From contig NZ_JAPZDS010000009.1 of NCBI RefSeq assembly GCF_029813115.1, positions 143,606-207,605 of the forward strand: DNA of 64,000 nt. The letters run 5' to 3'. This document shows, piece after piece, positions 16,920 through 25,641 of this stretch. Each line of letters starts with the position of its first letter. Positions within the stretch are counted from its first letter, which is position 1. The stretch is from Aureimonas sp. SK2. Its GTDB lineage: Bacteria > Pseudomonadota > Alphaproteobacteria > Rhizobiales > Rhizobiaceae. Below the pieces are notes generated by a model that made no database searches, had not been told where the DNA came from, and saw only the letters and a program-made list of their open reading frames with translations. A program made the translations under genes and the position numbers.

Positions 16920-19054
16920 CTCGAGACGCGCATCGCGCGCGGGCGGCGGACCACCGGAGGCGGTCGGGAGGGCGGTGGCGGCGGCGGTGCCGGAGGCTCC
17001 GACGCCGCGACACGGACGGGTGCCATCGGCGGCGCGGCAGGTGCCGCATCGCGCGCTTCGGTGGCGGGTTCGATGTCCGTCGCCTCGGCCTGCGCGCTAC
17101 GGTCGGGGCCTCCGTAGGCGTCGGAGATCTCGCCCGTCTCCGGGTCGTGGGCGGGATCCCTGCTGATCCCGGCTCGGTCCGCTGCGACATTCAAGTCGCG
17201 CCAGCGCAGGAAGGACTGCTTCAGCCCGCAGAGCGCGGCGTAGGAGTAGATGAGGCAGTCCCAGGGCTCCCCGGTGTTCGCCTTCGACTTCCGCATCCAG
17301 AACTTGCGGCCGCGCTTGTCGACGACGAACTTCTCGGCCGTCAGCCCCTTGAAGTAATCCTCGGGGAGCGACGACGGGAACGTCGGACCATCAGGCCCCG
17401 TCACCTTCAGCTTGCGCCCGACGGCGTCCTTCGCGAGCTGGGTGTCGATCATGTAGAACGACATCCCCTTGGCCTTGTCGCGCGAGACCTTCTTCGGCCA
17501 CACCGCCGGAGAGCGGCTGCCCAAGGCGTTGTTCTTCCCCTTGATCGCCCAGACGTTTCGCTTGATGCGCTGGTGCGCGTACAGCTTGGTCGCGTCCCCG
17601 AAATGGCCGCCCATGTCGTTGGCGCTTGCCTGAACGAAGTGCTCCGAACCGTCGCGCTTCCGGAAACCGCGCTGGAGGATCGCGTCGAGCGCGGCGTCGG
17701 CATCTGGCGTTCCCGGCTCCCCGGCGACGATCCAGTGTCCGATGACGCGCGGCATCTCGTGACGGCTCCAGCCGACCACGGTTACCTCGCGGGAGGCGAT
17801 CGTCTCGATTTCGGAACCTTCCTTGTTCGTCTGGGTGTCGACCCCGGCCGTCATCACCACGACGTCGTCCGGCACCTCGGCGGGGTACGGCACCGTCATG
17901 GCGTGGGCGGCGTCGGCGTCCATCCCGCCGCCGGACAGGTCATCCCACGGCTCCCCGGCGAAGTTGTTGATCCACGCCTTCAGCTTCTCCGGGTCGCCCT
18001 GCGCCGCCAGCCAGCGCTGCGCGATGTTCGCCCAGTTCGCTTTCGGCGCCTGGGAGAGCCACTGCGGCCAGTGGTAGCCGTAGTTGCCCGGCACCTTGGG
18101 GATCTGGTGGACATAATGGCCGAGGTCGTCCATCCGGACCTTCTCGGTCTCGTCGATGTCCTTCTCGCAATGGACGCAGACGTACCAGCACCGGGTGACG
18201 ACGCCGCGCGCGTCGACGTCGTACTTGAACCCGTGCTTGATCTTCGGACCGCCCCAGACGAGTTCCTGGAACTGGCCGCAGTGCGGACAAGGAACGTGGT
18301 AGACGCCCTTCGTCGACTCCTGCCACGCCTTCTCGCCGATGGTGTCGCGGTGCGTCGGCGAGGACCCGGCGTAGACCTTCGAGTCCCAGAAGTCGGTGCC
18401 GCGCTCGCGGAACAGGTCGAACTTGTTGCCCTGGTCCTTCTCGCCGCCGCGACCCTGCCAAGCCTCGGCGTTGACCTCGTCGCAGAAGATATGCCTGCCT
18501 TTGATGCGCCGGGCCGCGTCGTCGGACGCGGCGCCGCGCATGTAGAGGATGCCGCCGTTCCGGTACATGTGGAGATCCCACTTGTCCTGCGGCTGCCCGC
18601 GCGCGGGCGTGCGGATGATGGCCGCGAACGCCGGGATGTCCCTCGTCCGAGGGTCGATGTTCTCGTCGTAGAACCCTTGCGCGTCGTCGTCCGTCGGCTG
18701 CACGTAGATGACGCGCGAGCCGAGGTAGGTGACGGAGTAGCAGGTGAGGAAGCTGGTCAGCATGGACCAGCCGACCTGCGTTCCCTTTCGGACAGTCACC
18801 TGCGAGCAGTCGGGGTCCATCAGCCTGTTGGCCGGCTCGCGCTGGTAGCCGCGCAGCGTGACCTGACCCGACTTCGAGGACTCGCCGTTCGCGAGTCGCA
18901 CGTTCTGCGAGATCCACTCCGACGGCAGGAGGGGCGGCGGGATCTGGAGGACGTCGTTGCGCAACGAATCCATGGCGCGCGCGAACGCGGCCTCGCCCGT
19001 GTGCACGGGGAGGCTCTCGAGCCGGATCTCGTCTGCGACCGCCGACATGGTCAC
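16910..19054 (-). CDS. Terminase large subunit, GpA family
   Basis: A 714-residue protein. The packaging ATPase domain includes a Walker-A-like KGTQVGWS (about 90-97), VIYVQPTDDDAQGF, and DEVNAEAWQGRGGEKD; a zinc-type VPCPHCGQFQ / CVHCEKDI segment follows; the C-terminal nuclease region contains VVVMTAGVDTQ. All are hallmarks of lambda-type GpA terminases. A GTG at 19054 overlaps the small-subunit stop; ATG 19048 is the alternative. The C-terminus carries an unusual Pro/Arg-rich tail. Confidence 0.95.
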   Translation of the reverse strand: MTMSAVADEIRLESLPVHTGEAAFARAMDSLRNDVLQIPPPLLPSEWISQNVRLANGESSKSGQVTLRGYQREPANRLMDPDCSQVTVRKGTQVGWSMLTSFLTCYSVTYLGSRVIYVQPTDDDAQGFYDENIDPRTRDIPAFAAIIRTPARGQPQDKWDLHMYRNGGILYMRGAASDDAARRIKGRHIFCDEVNAEAWQGRGGEKDQGNKFDLFRERGTDFWDSKVYAGSSPTHRDTIGEKAWQESTKGVYHVPCPHCGQFQELVWGGPKIKHGFKYDVDARGVVTRCWYVCVHCEKDIDETEKVRMDDLGHYVHQIPKVPGNYGYHWPQWLSQAPKANWANIAQRWLAAQGDPEKLKAWINNFAGEPWDDLSGGGMDADAAHAMTVPYPAEVPDDVVVMTAGVDTQTNKEGSEIETIASREVTVVGWSRHEMPRVIGHWIVAGEPGTPDADAALDAILQRGFRKRDGSEHFVQASANDMGGHFGDATKLYAHQRIKRNVWAIKGKNNALGSRSPAVWPKKVSRDKAKGMSFYMIDTQLAKDAVGRKLKVTGPDGPTFPSSLPEDYFKGLTAEKFVVDKRGRKFWMRKSKANTGEPWDCLIYSYAALCGLKQSFLRWRDLNVAADRAGISRDPAHDPETGEISDAYGGPDRSAQAEATDIEPATEARDAAPAAPPMAPVRVAASEPPAPPPPPPSRPPPVVRRPRAMRVSRWG

Positions 19055-19644
19055 CCGGCGGACGGGGCCGCCCCGCCGTCCGTGCGCAGGGCGGATAGGG
19101 CACCGGACACCGCCTCGTCGACGATCTCCTTCACGCGCTTGGCGACCTTGCGCTCGACTTGGCCGGCGGCGGTGTCGCCGATGCCCGTCAGGCGGCCCCG
19201 GATCTCCGCGTAGTCGGCGGCAACGCGATCAAGCATGACGCTGGTGCGCGACAGGGTGCCCATGATCTCCGCCGCCTCGGCCTCAGCTATGATGGCCTGC
19301 GCCACGGCCCGGCGCCGCTTGGCTTCGCCCTCGGTGACCGCACCATCCGGCCCGGCGCCCAGCTTCTCGGCGGCGGCCTCGGCGGAACGGCGCTCCAACC
19401 AGCGGACGACCTCAGCGACATCGAGCGCCCACTCCCGCCCGGTATCGCGGTCCGCCTTCTCGACAAAGGGGCAGCCTTGGTCAAGCCACTTCTTGACCGT
19501 GTTGCGGTCCCGGTCGAGGGCGCCGGCGATCTGCGAGAGGGACATCTGCCGGCCGCGCGCGGCGTCTCGGCGGGAGGGTGCCGCGTGCGTGCCGACGTCG
19601 GTCGGGTTCAGCACCCCCTCGGGCTGTTTGGCGGTCTTGGGCAT
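19051..19644 (-). CDS. Terminase small subunit, Nu1-like
   Basis: A 197-residue protein. The N-terminal region contains a winged HTH (MSLSQIAGALDRDRNTVKKWL, in parts MSLSQIAGALDR and NTVKKWLDQGCPF) as in lambda Nu1, which binds cos DNA; the rest is helical, with a EGEAKRRRAVAQAIIAEAEA segment typical of Nu1-like proteins. The gene overlaps the large subunit by 4 bases. Start at ATG 19644; much longer in-frame extensions overlap the GIY-YIG gene and are unlikely. Confidence 0.85.
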   Translation of the reverse strand: MPKTAKQPEGVLNPTDVGTHAAPSRRDAARGRQMSLSQIAGALDRDRNTVKKWLDQGCPFVEKADRDTGREWALDVAEVVRWLERRSAEAAAEKLGAGPDGAVTEGEAKRRRAVAQAIIAEAEAAEIMGTLSRTSVMLDRVAADYAEIRGRLTGIGDTAAGQVERKVAKRVKEIVDEAVSGALSALRTDGGAAPSAG

Positions 19645-19686
19645 GCGGCGGGATCCCCTGTTCTCAGGGGATGCCGACACGTCCGC

Positions 19687-19704
19687 GTGCAACATTCGAC
19701 GGCG
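19687..19704 (-). promoter_or_regulatory. Repeated TCGAATGTTGCAC element before terminase
   Basis: The minus strand reads CGCCGTCGAATGTTGCAC, close to the elements at 7460 and 11864. It sits about 45 bases before the small-terminase start, where a late promoter would be expected. Confidence 0.45.
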
Positions 19705-19772
19705 GGGTGCTGATGCCGAACCGCCGAAACCAAGAATGTTGACGGCGACGGGGTGAGGGCGCCCGTTACCCC

Positions 19773-21320
19773 TTACTCCGGCGCCGCGCCCCCGCTCGGC
19801 CGCCCCGTACCGTTCAGCGTCCCTCTCTCCGCGATCAACGCCATCTCCCGCGCCCCGATGTCCCCCGCCGCCGGGTTCTCGAGGATGTGCAGCTCGATGC
19901 CCCGCCCGGCGCGCACGGCGTCCGCCAACGCGACATGGATGCGCCGGAACCCGGTCGCGTTCCCCGCGCGGTATCCCCGCCCGCCCAACAGGTTGCCGAC
20001 GTTCCGGCTGTACTCCCGCGTAGGCCGGGTGCCGCGCGTGTAGCGACCGACGTAGCTTCCAACGCCCTCGATGATCCACTCGTAGATGCCCGGCATCTCG
20101 AGCGACGCCCCGTCGTGGACGGTCAGCGCGAACCACGGGTCGGGCAGCGCCATGGGCGTCTGCCCCGTGAGGGCTGCCAGCTCCGCGACGCGTCGGAGGA
20201 TGCGCGGGAGCAGCCCGCTCTCGAACGCGGACGCGAGCGTGCCCTCCGAAAAGCGGTCGCCCCGGATCAGCGTCGTCAGAAGCTTCGCGAGCTGACGGAC
20301 GCCTGCCGCCTCCACGGCGCCGGGGTCGCGCCGGAGCCGGGTCGCTTCCTCGCCGCCATGCCAGTCGCCCCACGAGAAGTCGGACGGCACCCACCCGCCG
20401 TCGTACGCCGCCTGCACGAAGGCCTGCGCTGGCTCCGACAGCGAGAAGAACGGCATCTGGATCGCGCCGCCGTCCATCGGCTGGCCGCCGCCCCAATCGC
20501 CGAAGCGGAAGCCGTCGGCCGCAAAGGTCTCGGCGAACGGAGCGAGCGCTGTCAGGTCGGGGTTCATGCGGCGCCGGATGATCCGGCCGGCCTGGGTGTC
20601 CGGCCCGACGTTGATGGACCGCATGGAGTCGGTGACCAGCCGAATCCGGTCGCCGTCGTCCGCGAGGCCCCAGCCGGCGTGGCTGCGGAACAAGACGACC
20701 TGCGCGCCCTCGGCCGCCCGCTCCCGGACGAACTCGATCGCGAGTTGGGACGACGGCAGCGCCGCGATGAGGTCTGCCGTGATGGGGGACGACGTCCGGG
20801 AATGGTAGGCGACGATCTCGACGCACGCGACGCGCTGCGCGAGGGACGACATCGCCTCGTCGAACGTCCAGCCGTCGGCGACCAGCCCGTCGGCGAGCGC
20901 GGCGAACTTCGGCCACCACCACCTGAAGGCGCCCGCGTTCGCGATCTCGGGATCGATGGACCAGAAGGGCGACGCGAGAGGGGACTGCCGGAGCCCGGCC
21001 AGCTTCAGGGCGCGCGTCACCGTCCTGTCGCCCTCATCGAGCCAGTTGCCGGGATCGAGGCCGGGGTTCAAGAGGCACAGGACGATGTCCGCGCGGCGGA
21101 GGTCGCCGACGAACGGCTGCGGGACGAGCGATGCCTGGAGCCGGGACCGCTCGCGGCGGAACTCGGCGATGACGGCAGCTTGGTTCTCCGGGGCGTCCCA
21201 GCGCACGCGCTCAACGTAACGCGCCTGCCGAAGGACTGCCTCATCCGTGGGATGGACCCAGTGGCGGCCGCCCTCGAAGCCGCCCCAGAACTCGATCAGC
21301 TTGTCCGTCGCCTCGCCCAT
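19773..21320 (-). CDS. Fusion of N-terminal LNPG domain, DUF6508 and GIY-YIG
   Basis: A 515-residue protein; ATG 21320 has AAGGGG 8 bases upstream. Three parts are visible. Residues about 1-260 contain ADIVLCLLNPGLDPGNW, reminiscent of the NPG loop of uracil-DNA-glycosylase-like folds (tentative). Residues about 270-390 match DUF6508 (FFSLSEPAQAFVQAAYDGGWV and LLTTLIRGDRFSEG, LPRILRRVAEL). Residues about 410-500 are GIY-YIG-like: PGIYEWI, SYVGRYT, a following Arg (TREYSRN) and a late Glu (GAREMALIAE). A nuclease or DNA-damage activity is inferred. It precedes terminase in the same orientation but has its own TTGCGG-type upstream region. Confidence 0.75.
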   Translation of the reverse strand: MGEATDKLIEFWGGFEGGRHWVHPTDEAVLRQARYVERVRWDAPENQAAVIAEFRRERSRLQASLVPQPFVGDLRRADIVLCLLNPGLDPGNWLDEGDRTVTRALKLAGLRQSPLASPFWSIDPEIANAGAFRWWWPKFAALADGLVADGWTFDEAMSSLAQRVACVEIVAYHSRTSSPITADLIAALPSSQLAIEFVRERAAEGAQVVLFRSHAGWGLADDGDRIRLVTDSMRSINVGPDTQAGRIIRRRMNPDLTALAPFAETFAADGFRFGDWGGGQPMDGGAIQMPFFSLSEPAQAFVQAAYDGGWVPSDFSWGDWHGGEEATRLRRDPGAVEAAGVRQLAKLLTTLIRGDRFSEGTLASAFESGLLPRILRRVAELAALTGQTPMALPDPWFALTVHDGASLEMPGIYEWIIEGVGSYVGRYTRGTRPTREYSRNVGNLLGGRGYRAGNATGFRRIHVALADAVRAGRGIELHILENPAAGDIGAREMALIAERGTLNGTGRPSGGAAPE

Positions 21321-21486
21321 GCCGTCATCCCCTTGCGTTGCGGGACATTCTACGGACGGAAGGACGGCGGGGAAGCCTCCGGCGGCGACCTTGATGCTGG
21401 AACAGTTTTCCAAAATTTCTGAACGGCGACCGGGTGCCGCCGCAAACTAACCCCCACGGGCGCCCCCATCCAGGGACCCCCGGCGC

Positions 21487-21702
21487 CTACCCCGACGCGC
21501 CGTCCCGCGCCGCGCGCAGCTCCCGGATCTCGTCGAGCATCCCGTCCACGATCTCGGCCGCCTCGTGCTGGGCGATCCACGCGCCGCAACGGTCATCGAC
21601 CCGCCGGACGACGCCGTTGACGGGGATGAAGCTGTGCCTTGGGACGGCGCCGAACCGTTGCCACCAGTCGATGTCGGTAACACCCTCGCTCGTCGCTCTC
21701 AT
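21487..21702 (-). CDS. Small hypothetical protein
   Basis: A 71-residue protein: an aromatic N-terminal half (DIDWWQRFGAVPRHSFIPVNG) and a C-terminal amphipathic helix (EIVDGMLDEIRELRAARDG). No family recognised. It lies 6 bases after the stop of the next gene upstream, so it is the last gene of a two-gene transcript. Confidence 0.6.
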   Translation of the reverse strand: MRATSEGVTDIDWWQRFGAVPRHSFIPVNGVVRRVDDRCGAWIAQHEAAEIVDGMLDEIRELRAARDGASG

Positions 21703-21708
21703 CCGCGT

Positions 21709-22173
21709 TCAACCCTCGACCCGCTGCGGGTTGTACCACCGGACACGGCCGCCGTGCTTCTCGATGACGGCGAGAACGGTCTGGATCGAGACGTAGCCGT
21801 AGACCGTCTGGGTAGGGGCGGTCTCGTCGTCTGCCCACCTCGCCAGTAGGGGCTCTGGCTCCGATGGGAAGCCAACCTCGACGTGCGTGCACACGAGGTC
21901 ATTGTCGTAGACGCTGTACATCATCGGGCTGTCTTGGACGGACATGCGGAAGCCGTCGGCGCAGACGACATGGTTGCGCTGCCAATGGACGAGGGGGCGA
22001 CCGCTTAGAACCATGCGGTCGTCCCCCATCAAGCTGCCCGCATCGGGGAACAACTGGTTGACCGGAATGTCCCACACGCGGTCGGCGTTCGCCCAGCGCG
22101 TGCGCCAATCGATGAAGTCCTCCTGCGAGACCTCATCGGCGGCGTCGTCGGGAATGGCGGTCAGGTCGTCCAT
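21709..22173 (-). CDS. Hypothetical phage protein
   Basis: A 154-residue acidic protein starting at ATG 22173. It contains many aromatic residues (DFIDWRTRWANADRVWDI, MMYSVYDNDL) and ends with VLAVIEKHGGRVRWYNP. No family recognised. A strong CACGCT-class promoter element lies 26 bases upstream, indicating that this is the first gene of its transcript. Confidence 0.65.
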   Translation of the reverse strand: MDDLTAIPDDAADEVSQEDFIDWRTRWANADRVWDIPVNQLFPDAGSLMGDDRMVLSGRPLVHWQRNHVVCADGFRMSVQDSPMMYSVYDNDLVCTHVEVGFPSEPEPLLARWADDETAPTQTVYGYVSIQTVLAVIEKHGGRVRWYNPQRVEG

Positions 22174-22198
22174 GGCATCGTCCTCGTCTTGAGGATCA

Positions 22199-22227
22199 AG
22201 CCTGCTTGCCGGCGGAGGCTGGCGCAA
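22199..22227 (-). promoter_or_regulatory. CACGCT-class promoter element
   Basis: Minus strand: TTGCGC, a 17-base spacer containing GCCGGC, then CAGGCT, ending 26 bases before ATG 22173. The same layout recurs at 22741, 30082, 43853 and elsewhere. Confidence 0.6.
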
Positions 22228-22255
22228 CGGCGCCCGGCCTGCGGCGCGTGCTGCA

Positions 22256-22711
22256 TCAGGCCGCCTCGCGGACCTCTCGGCTACGCTCCATAGCTGCCGT
22301 CTTGAGCTGCGCGACGAAGGCCGCGTCCAGCCGCTTGCGCGCCGCCTCGACCTCACGCGCGAGGCAAGGCACCTCCAGGTGCTCGTAGACGTATGCGGAC
22401 AGCCTTCCGCCGTCCGCCCGAGGCGGTCCGAACCCCTCGTAGACGAGACTGGCACGAGCCGACGTTTCGACCGGGCCGGCGCCGGGGTACTTGGCGGCAA
22501 GGCGGGCGGCGAATGCCTCGCGGATCGTCCTGATCCCGTAGCAGTCCTCTGAGGCCGCCCGTCCGACGTAGTGCAGGAAGGAGGAACCGACCTCCAGCCT
22601 CGTCGTCATCAAGGCGCGCGGCACGCCCCGGATGGTGGCCATGATGGTCACGGTCGCGCTCTCGGTGATGACGCTGCCGTCGTCCCAGGTGTACACGTGG
22701 TTCTCGCTCAT
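22256..22711 (-). CDS. Hypothetical phage protein
   Basis: A 151-residue protein starting at ATG 22711 with GGGAGA upstream. The N-terminal half is strand-like (TWDDGSVITESATVTIMATI), followed by helical segments (AREVEAARKRLDAAFVAQL). No family recognised. The next promoter, at 22199, serves a separate gene, so this is monocistronic. Confidence 0.6.
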   Translation of the reverse strand: MSENHVYTWDDGSVITESATVTIMATIRGVPRALMTTRLEVGSSFLHYVGRAASEDCYGIRTIREAFAARLAAKYPGAGPVETSARASLVYEGFGPPRADGGRLSAYVYEHLEVPCLAREVEAARKRLDAAFVAQLKTAAMERSREVREAA

Positions 22712-22740
22712 CGATGTCTCCCTCATCTCGACAGGAGACA

Positions 22741-22769
22741 AGCGTGGTTGCCGGCGAAGCCGAGTGCAA
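22741..22769 (-). promoter_or_regulatory. CACGCT-class promoter element
   Basis: Minus strand: TTGCAC, 17 bases containing GCCGGCAAC, then CACGCT. The -10-like box is about 30 bases from ATG 22711. The spacer end and -10 box are identical to those at 30082-30110. Confidence 0.6.
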
Positions 22770-22884
22770 ACGAGGATGGGACGGGAGCCATCACGACGCC
22801 GTGATGACGTTCGGCCCATTGAGAAGGCGACCACGTCGGCCCGGTGGGTCCGCCGCGCAATCCGTTGACCGAGCCGTGCCGGGT

Positions 22885-22929
22885 CTCACATTCCGAAAAG
22901 TCCGCCAGATGGATTTTTCGGAATGTGAG
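22885..22929. repeat. 45-base palindromic repeat, copy 1
   Basis: Perfect 15-base arms, CTCACATTCCGAAAA and its complement, flank a 15-base loop. A diverged copy of the whole element is at 24588-24630, on the far side of the kinase/regulator pair. It could end transcription or mark a cassette boundary. Confidence 0.75.
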
Positions 22930-23036
22930 AAAGGGGGCGACGCCCTTCCGAATGCCGACCCGCAGGGGATGGCAATGCTTACGAATCCCCCTCGATTTGC
23001 TATGCATGGGCCAGCAAACTCCCTCCGGAGCATCGA

Positions 23037-24122
23037 GTGTCCCACGACTTCCAGCCCGACCTCGACCTGATCGCCAGCATCCCGGCGGTGCCGTCGATCC
23101 TTGACGTCGTGTGCCAGATGACGGGAATGGGGTGCGGCGTCGTTGCTCGGGTGACGGCGGATCGCTGGGTCGCGTGCTCCACGCGCGACGAGGCGGGGTT
23201 CGGCCTAGTGCCGGGCAGCGAGCTGAAGATCGACACCACCTTTTGCCGCGAGATCCGACTGCGGAAAGAGCCCGTGATCATCGAGCATGCTGCGGAGGAC
23301 GCTGCCTATTGCGACCACCCGTCGCCCGTCATGTACGGCTTCCAGAGCTACGCCTCGTTCCCTATCGTGCTGCCCGACGGGACCGTCTACGGCACGCTAT
23401 GTGTGATCGACCCAAACCCCCGGACACTGAAGACGCCGCAGATCATCAACAGCTTCAAGTTGTTCGCCGAACTCATCGCCTACCATCTGGACTCCGCGTT
23501 GAAGGTGGCGGCCATGCAGCGGCTGCTGGACGACCAGCGCGACTGGCAGCGCAGTCAGCGAGTCCTCCAGCGGGAGTTGTCGCACCGGATGAAGAACACG
23601 CTCGCGATGGTACAGGCCGTCGTGACGCAGAGCCTGCGCAACGCGGACTCGCTTGACGACGCGGCGCGTCGGGCTACCGAGCGCATCCAAGCTCTCGGCC
23701 GGGCGCAGGACATGCTGACGGAGACGAACTGGGAGACGGCGCAGGTGGCGGACGTCGTCTCCGCAGCCATCGCACCCCATCACGACGGCGGGCATCGCTT
23801 CACGGTCGCCGGGCCGCCTGTCGCCCTCACGGCGCAGCAGGCGATGGGCCTCGCGCTTGCCATCCACGAGCTGGCGACCAACGCCACGAAGTACGGCGCC
23901 CTGTCGAACGAGCACGGGCACGTCTTCATCGCGTGGGAGGACGGTGCGGACCGCTTCCGCTTCACTTGGAGGGAAAGCGGCGGCCCGCCCGTCGTTGCTC
24001 CGGAAAGGCAAGGGTTCGGGTCGCGGTTGACCGCTCGTGTCGTGCCCACATATTTCTCCGGCACCGCTAACCTTGCGTATCCGGTTGAGGGCATAGAATA
24101 CAGCCTCGAAGGTAGCGTGTGA
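23037..24122 (+). CDS. GAF-HWE histidine kinase
   Basis: A 361-residue soluble sensor kinase from a GTG start with CGGAG upstream. A GAF domain (about 20-160) has GFQSYASFPIVLPDGTVYG and TLCVIDPNPR motifs. The HWE/HisKA_2 phosphoacceptor motif RELSHRMKNTLA places the likely phospho-His at 183. The ATPase part has HELATNATKYGALS (N box, His277) and WRESGGP (the WxE hallmark). There is no membrane segment, so it senses a cytosolic cue. A single-domain response regulator follows 64 bases downstream. HWE kinases are typical of Hyphomicrobiales. Confidence 0.92.
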   Translation: MSHDFQPDLDLIASIPAVPSILDVVCQMTGMGCGVVARVTADRWVACSTRDEAGFGLVPGSELKIDTTFCREIRLRKEPVIIEHAAEDAAYCDHPSPVMYGFQSYASFPIVLPDGTVYGTLCVIDPNPRTLKTPQIINSFKLFAELIAYHLDSALKVAAMQRLLDDQRDWQRSQRVLQRELSHRMKNTLAMVQAVVTQSLRNADSLDDAARRATERIQALGRAQDMLTETNWETAQVADVVSAAIAPHHDGGHRFTVAGPPVALTAQQAMGLALAIHELATNATKYGALSNEHGHVFIAWEDGADRFRFTWRESGGPPVVAPERQGFGSRLTARVVPTYFSGTANLAYPVEGIEYSLEGSV

Positions 24123-24186
24123 GACGCAGGAGGCGAAGATTTCCTTTTCAGTTGAACTCTTTAACCTCCCGACGGCTTAGGGCCAG

Positions 24187-24576
24187 ATGGCGCAATCCTT
24201 CAACCCAAGCCAACTTGCCGTTCTTGTCGTCGAGGACGAGCCGCTGCTCCTGATGGACGCGATCGACCTCATCGAGGAAGCCGGGTTCGTCGCCTACGGA
24301 GCGTCGAACGCGGACGAGGCGATCCGCATGCTGGAGCGGCATTCGGACATCCGGGTCCTTTTCACAGACGTCGACATGCCGGGGTCGATGGACGGCCTGA
24401 AGCTGGCGCGCGCGGTGCGCGACCGATGGCCCCCGGTGTCGATCATCGTGGCGTCCGGCCACGTGCGGGTCACTAAGGAGGACATGCCCGAGAACGGGCT
24501 GTTCTTCGCGAAGCCATATCCGCCGAAGAGCGTGATCGCCGCGCTGAACCGGATTGCAGAGCAGGTGACCCGCTGA
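24187..24576 (+). CDS. Single-domain response regulator
   Basis: A 129-residue receiver domain with no output domain. Acidic pocket VVEDEP, phospho-acceptor Asp61 in LFTDVDMPG, conserved SGH switch region, and Lys109 in FFAKPYPP are all present. As the likely partner of the HWE kinase just upstream, it could act as a phosphate shuttle or through protein-protein contacts. Confidence 0.92.
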   Translation: MAQSFNPSQLAVLVVEDEPLLLMDAIDLIEEAGFVAYGASNADEAIRMLERHSDIRVLFTDVDMPGSMDGLKLARAVRDRWPPVSIIVASGHVRVTKEDMPENGLFFAKPYPPKSVIAALNRIAEQVTR

Positions 24577-24587
24577 GCTGAGCTTAG

Positions 24588-24630
24588 ATTCCGGGAAGTC
24601 CGTCAGATCGACTTCTTGGAACGTCAGAGG
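24588..24630. repeat. 45-base palindromic repeat, copy 2
   Basis: Shares most positions with the element at 22888-22932 (ATTCCG..AAGTCCG, CAGAT, GA.TT, GGAA.GT.AG), though the arms are no longer perfect. Both copies are followed by a run of G and a second hairpin. Confidence 0.65.
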
Positions 24631-24661
24631 GGGCCGAGACCCGCAAGTCTCGACCCCCTTT
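24629..24661 (+). terminator. Terminator after response regulator
   Basis: A 12-base stem, GGGGGCCGAGAC with GTCTCGACCCCC (one mismatch), 6-base loop, then TTT. It overlaps the end of the second palindromic repeat. Confidence 0.75.
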
Positions 24662-24920
24662 CATTCCTGCCGGCCGCGTCCCGTCGGCGGCGGCCGGGGC
24701 GGTCGCTGCCCGGAAGCGCGACCCCTTATGCGGCGCCGAGGCCTTCCGGCCCGGCATTCTCCGGCACGCTCTTCGGCATCCGCTCGGGATGTCGTCCCCC
24801 AAAATTGGACAGGGCTGCGCATGGCAGCGGCGGGGCGCCTCACTTTCGGCCGGCTCGGGCAACCCTGACGAAACGCTCGCCGACCGCTATGCAAGATTCG
24901 AGATCGCATGGGAGGCCAGC

Positions 24921-25640
24921 ATGACATTCGTCGACACCGAGGAAGGGCACACCGCACCGCGCGCCACGTCCGCCGACATCGACCGCCTCCGCTACATCGC
25001 GACGACGGCGACGGCGAAGCTGTTCGCGCAGATCGCAGGCGGGCGTATTCGATGCGAGAGCGAGGCGACCCTCCAACTCCACCTCGGCCGGATCATCGCG
25101 ACGGTCGCCGACCTCGAACTGGTCGACAGCCGAGAGACGATCTCCATTGAGCTGGAGAAGCCCCTGGCGGACCCGAACGGGTCGCGCGGGCGGATCGACA
25201 TCTGGTTCCAGATTACCGACCGCGACGGGGTCGAGGCCCGGTGCGCGGTCGAGCTAAAGTTCTTCAAGAAGGCCCGCCAGCGGGAGCCCAACAACCGTTA
25301 CGACGTCTTCAGCGACATCGCCCGGCTGGAGCGCTGCGCCGACGTCGCCGATGTCGGCTTCATGCTCGTCGGCACCGACCATCCCCACTACGCGACCCAT
25401 CCGCGCTATAGCGAGAACACGCAGGACTTCGACTTCCGGGATGGACGCGCGTATCGAAGCGGCAGTGAACTCGTCTACAGGACAGAAAGGCCTTACGGTT
25501 CGCCCATCACGCTTGAGGGCGACTACCAGTTCACCTGGACCGTCCTGCCGTCTCCGCCGAGCTTCGGCTACATGCTGCTGGAGGTCGCCCCGCAGATGGT
25601 CGCCGCCGCACCCGCCGCCGGGGATGCGGAAGGTGAATGA
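24921..25640 (+). CDS. PD-(D/E)XK nuclease-like protein
   Basis: A 239-residue protein. ATG 24921 has a GGAGG 8 bases upstream; a longer ATG-started form to 24789 is less likely. The order of conserved residues fits the PD-(D/E)XK fold: an early Glu in CESEATLQ (about 46-51), Asp93 in GRIDIWF, and Glu111-x-Lys113 in AVELKFFKK. After the core comes VGFMLVGTDHPHY and a C-terminal strand-rich part. It overlaps closely with another nuclease-like gene, so the two may form one system. DNA or RNA cleavage is inferred, not shown. Confidence 0.7.
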   Translation: MTFVDTEEGHTAPRATSADIDRLRYIATTATAKLFAQIAGGRIRCESEATLQLHLGRIIATVADLELVDSRETISIELEKPLADPNGSRGRIDIWFQITDRDGVEARCAVELKFFKKARQREPNNRYDVFSDIARLERCADVADVGFMLVGTDHPHYATHPRYSENTQDFDFRDGRAYRSGSELVYRTERPYGSPITLEGDYQFTWTVLPSPPSFGYMLLEVAPQMVAAAPAAGDAEGE

Positions 25641-25641
25641 C

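Noticed and set aside
17147..19213. 688-codon plus-strand frame opposite terminase
   Set aside because: Antisense shadow; the minus-strand terminase has clear motifs.
19887..21422. 511-codon plus-strand frame opposite the GIY-YIG gene
   Set aside because: Shadow with no domain; minus-strand gene has a ribosome site and domains.
22715..22740. TGTCTCC-N12-GGAGACA as a sixth palindrome copy
   Set aside because: Arms are in the opposite order and the spacing is 12, so it does not match the five-copy family.
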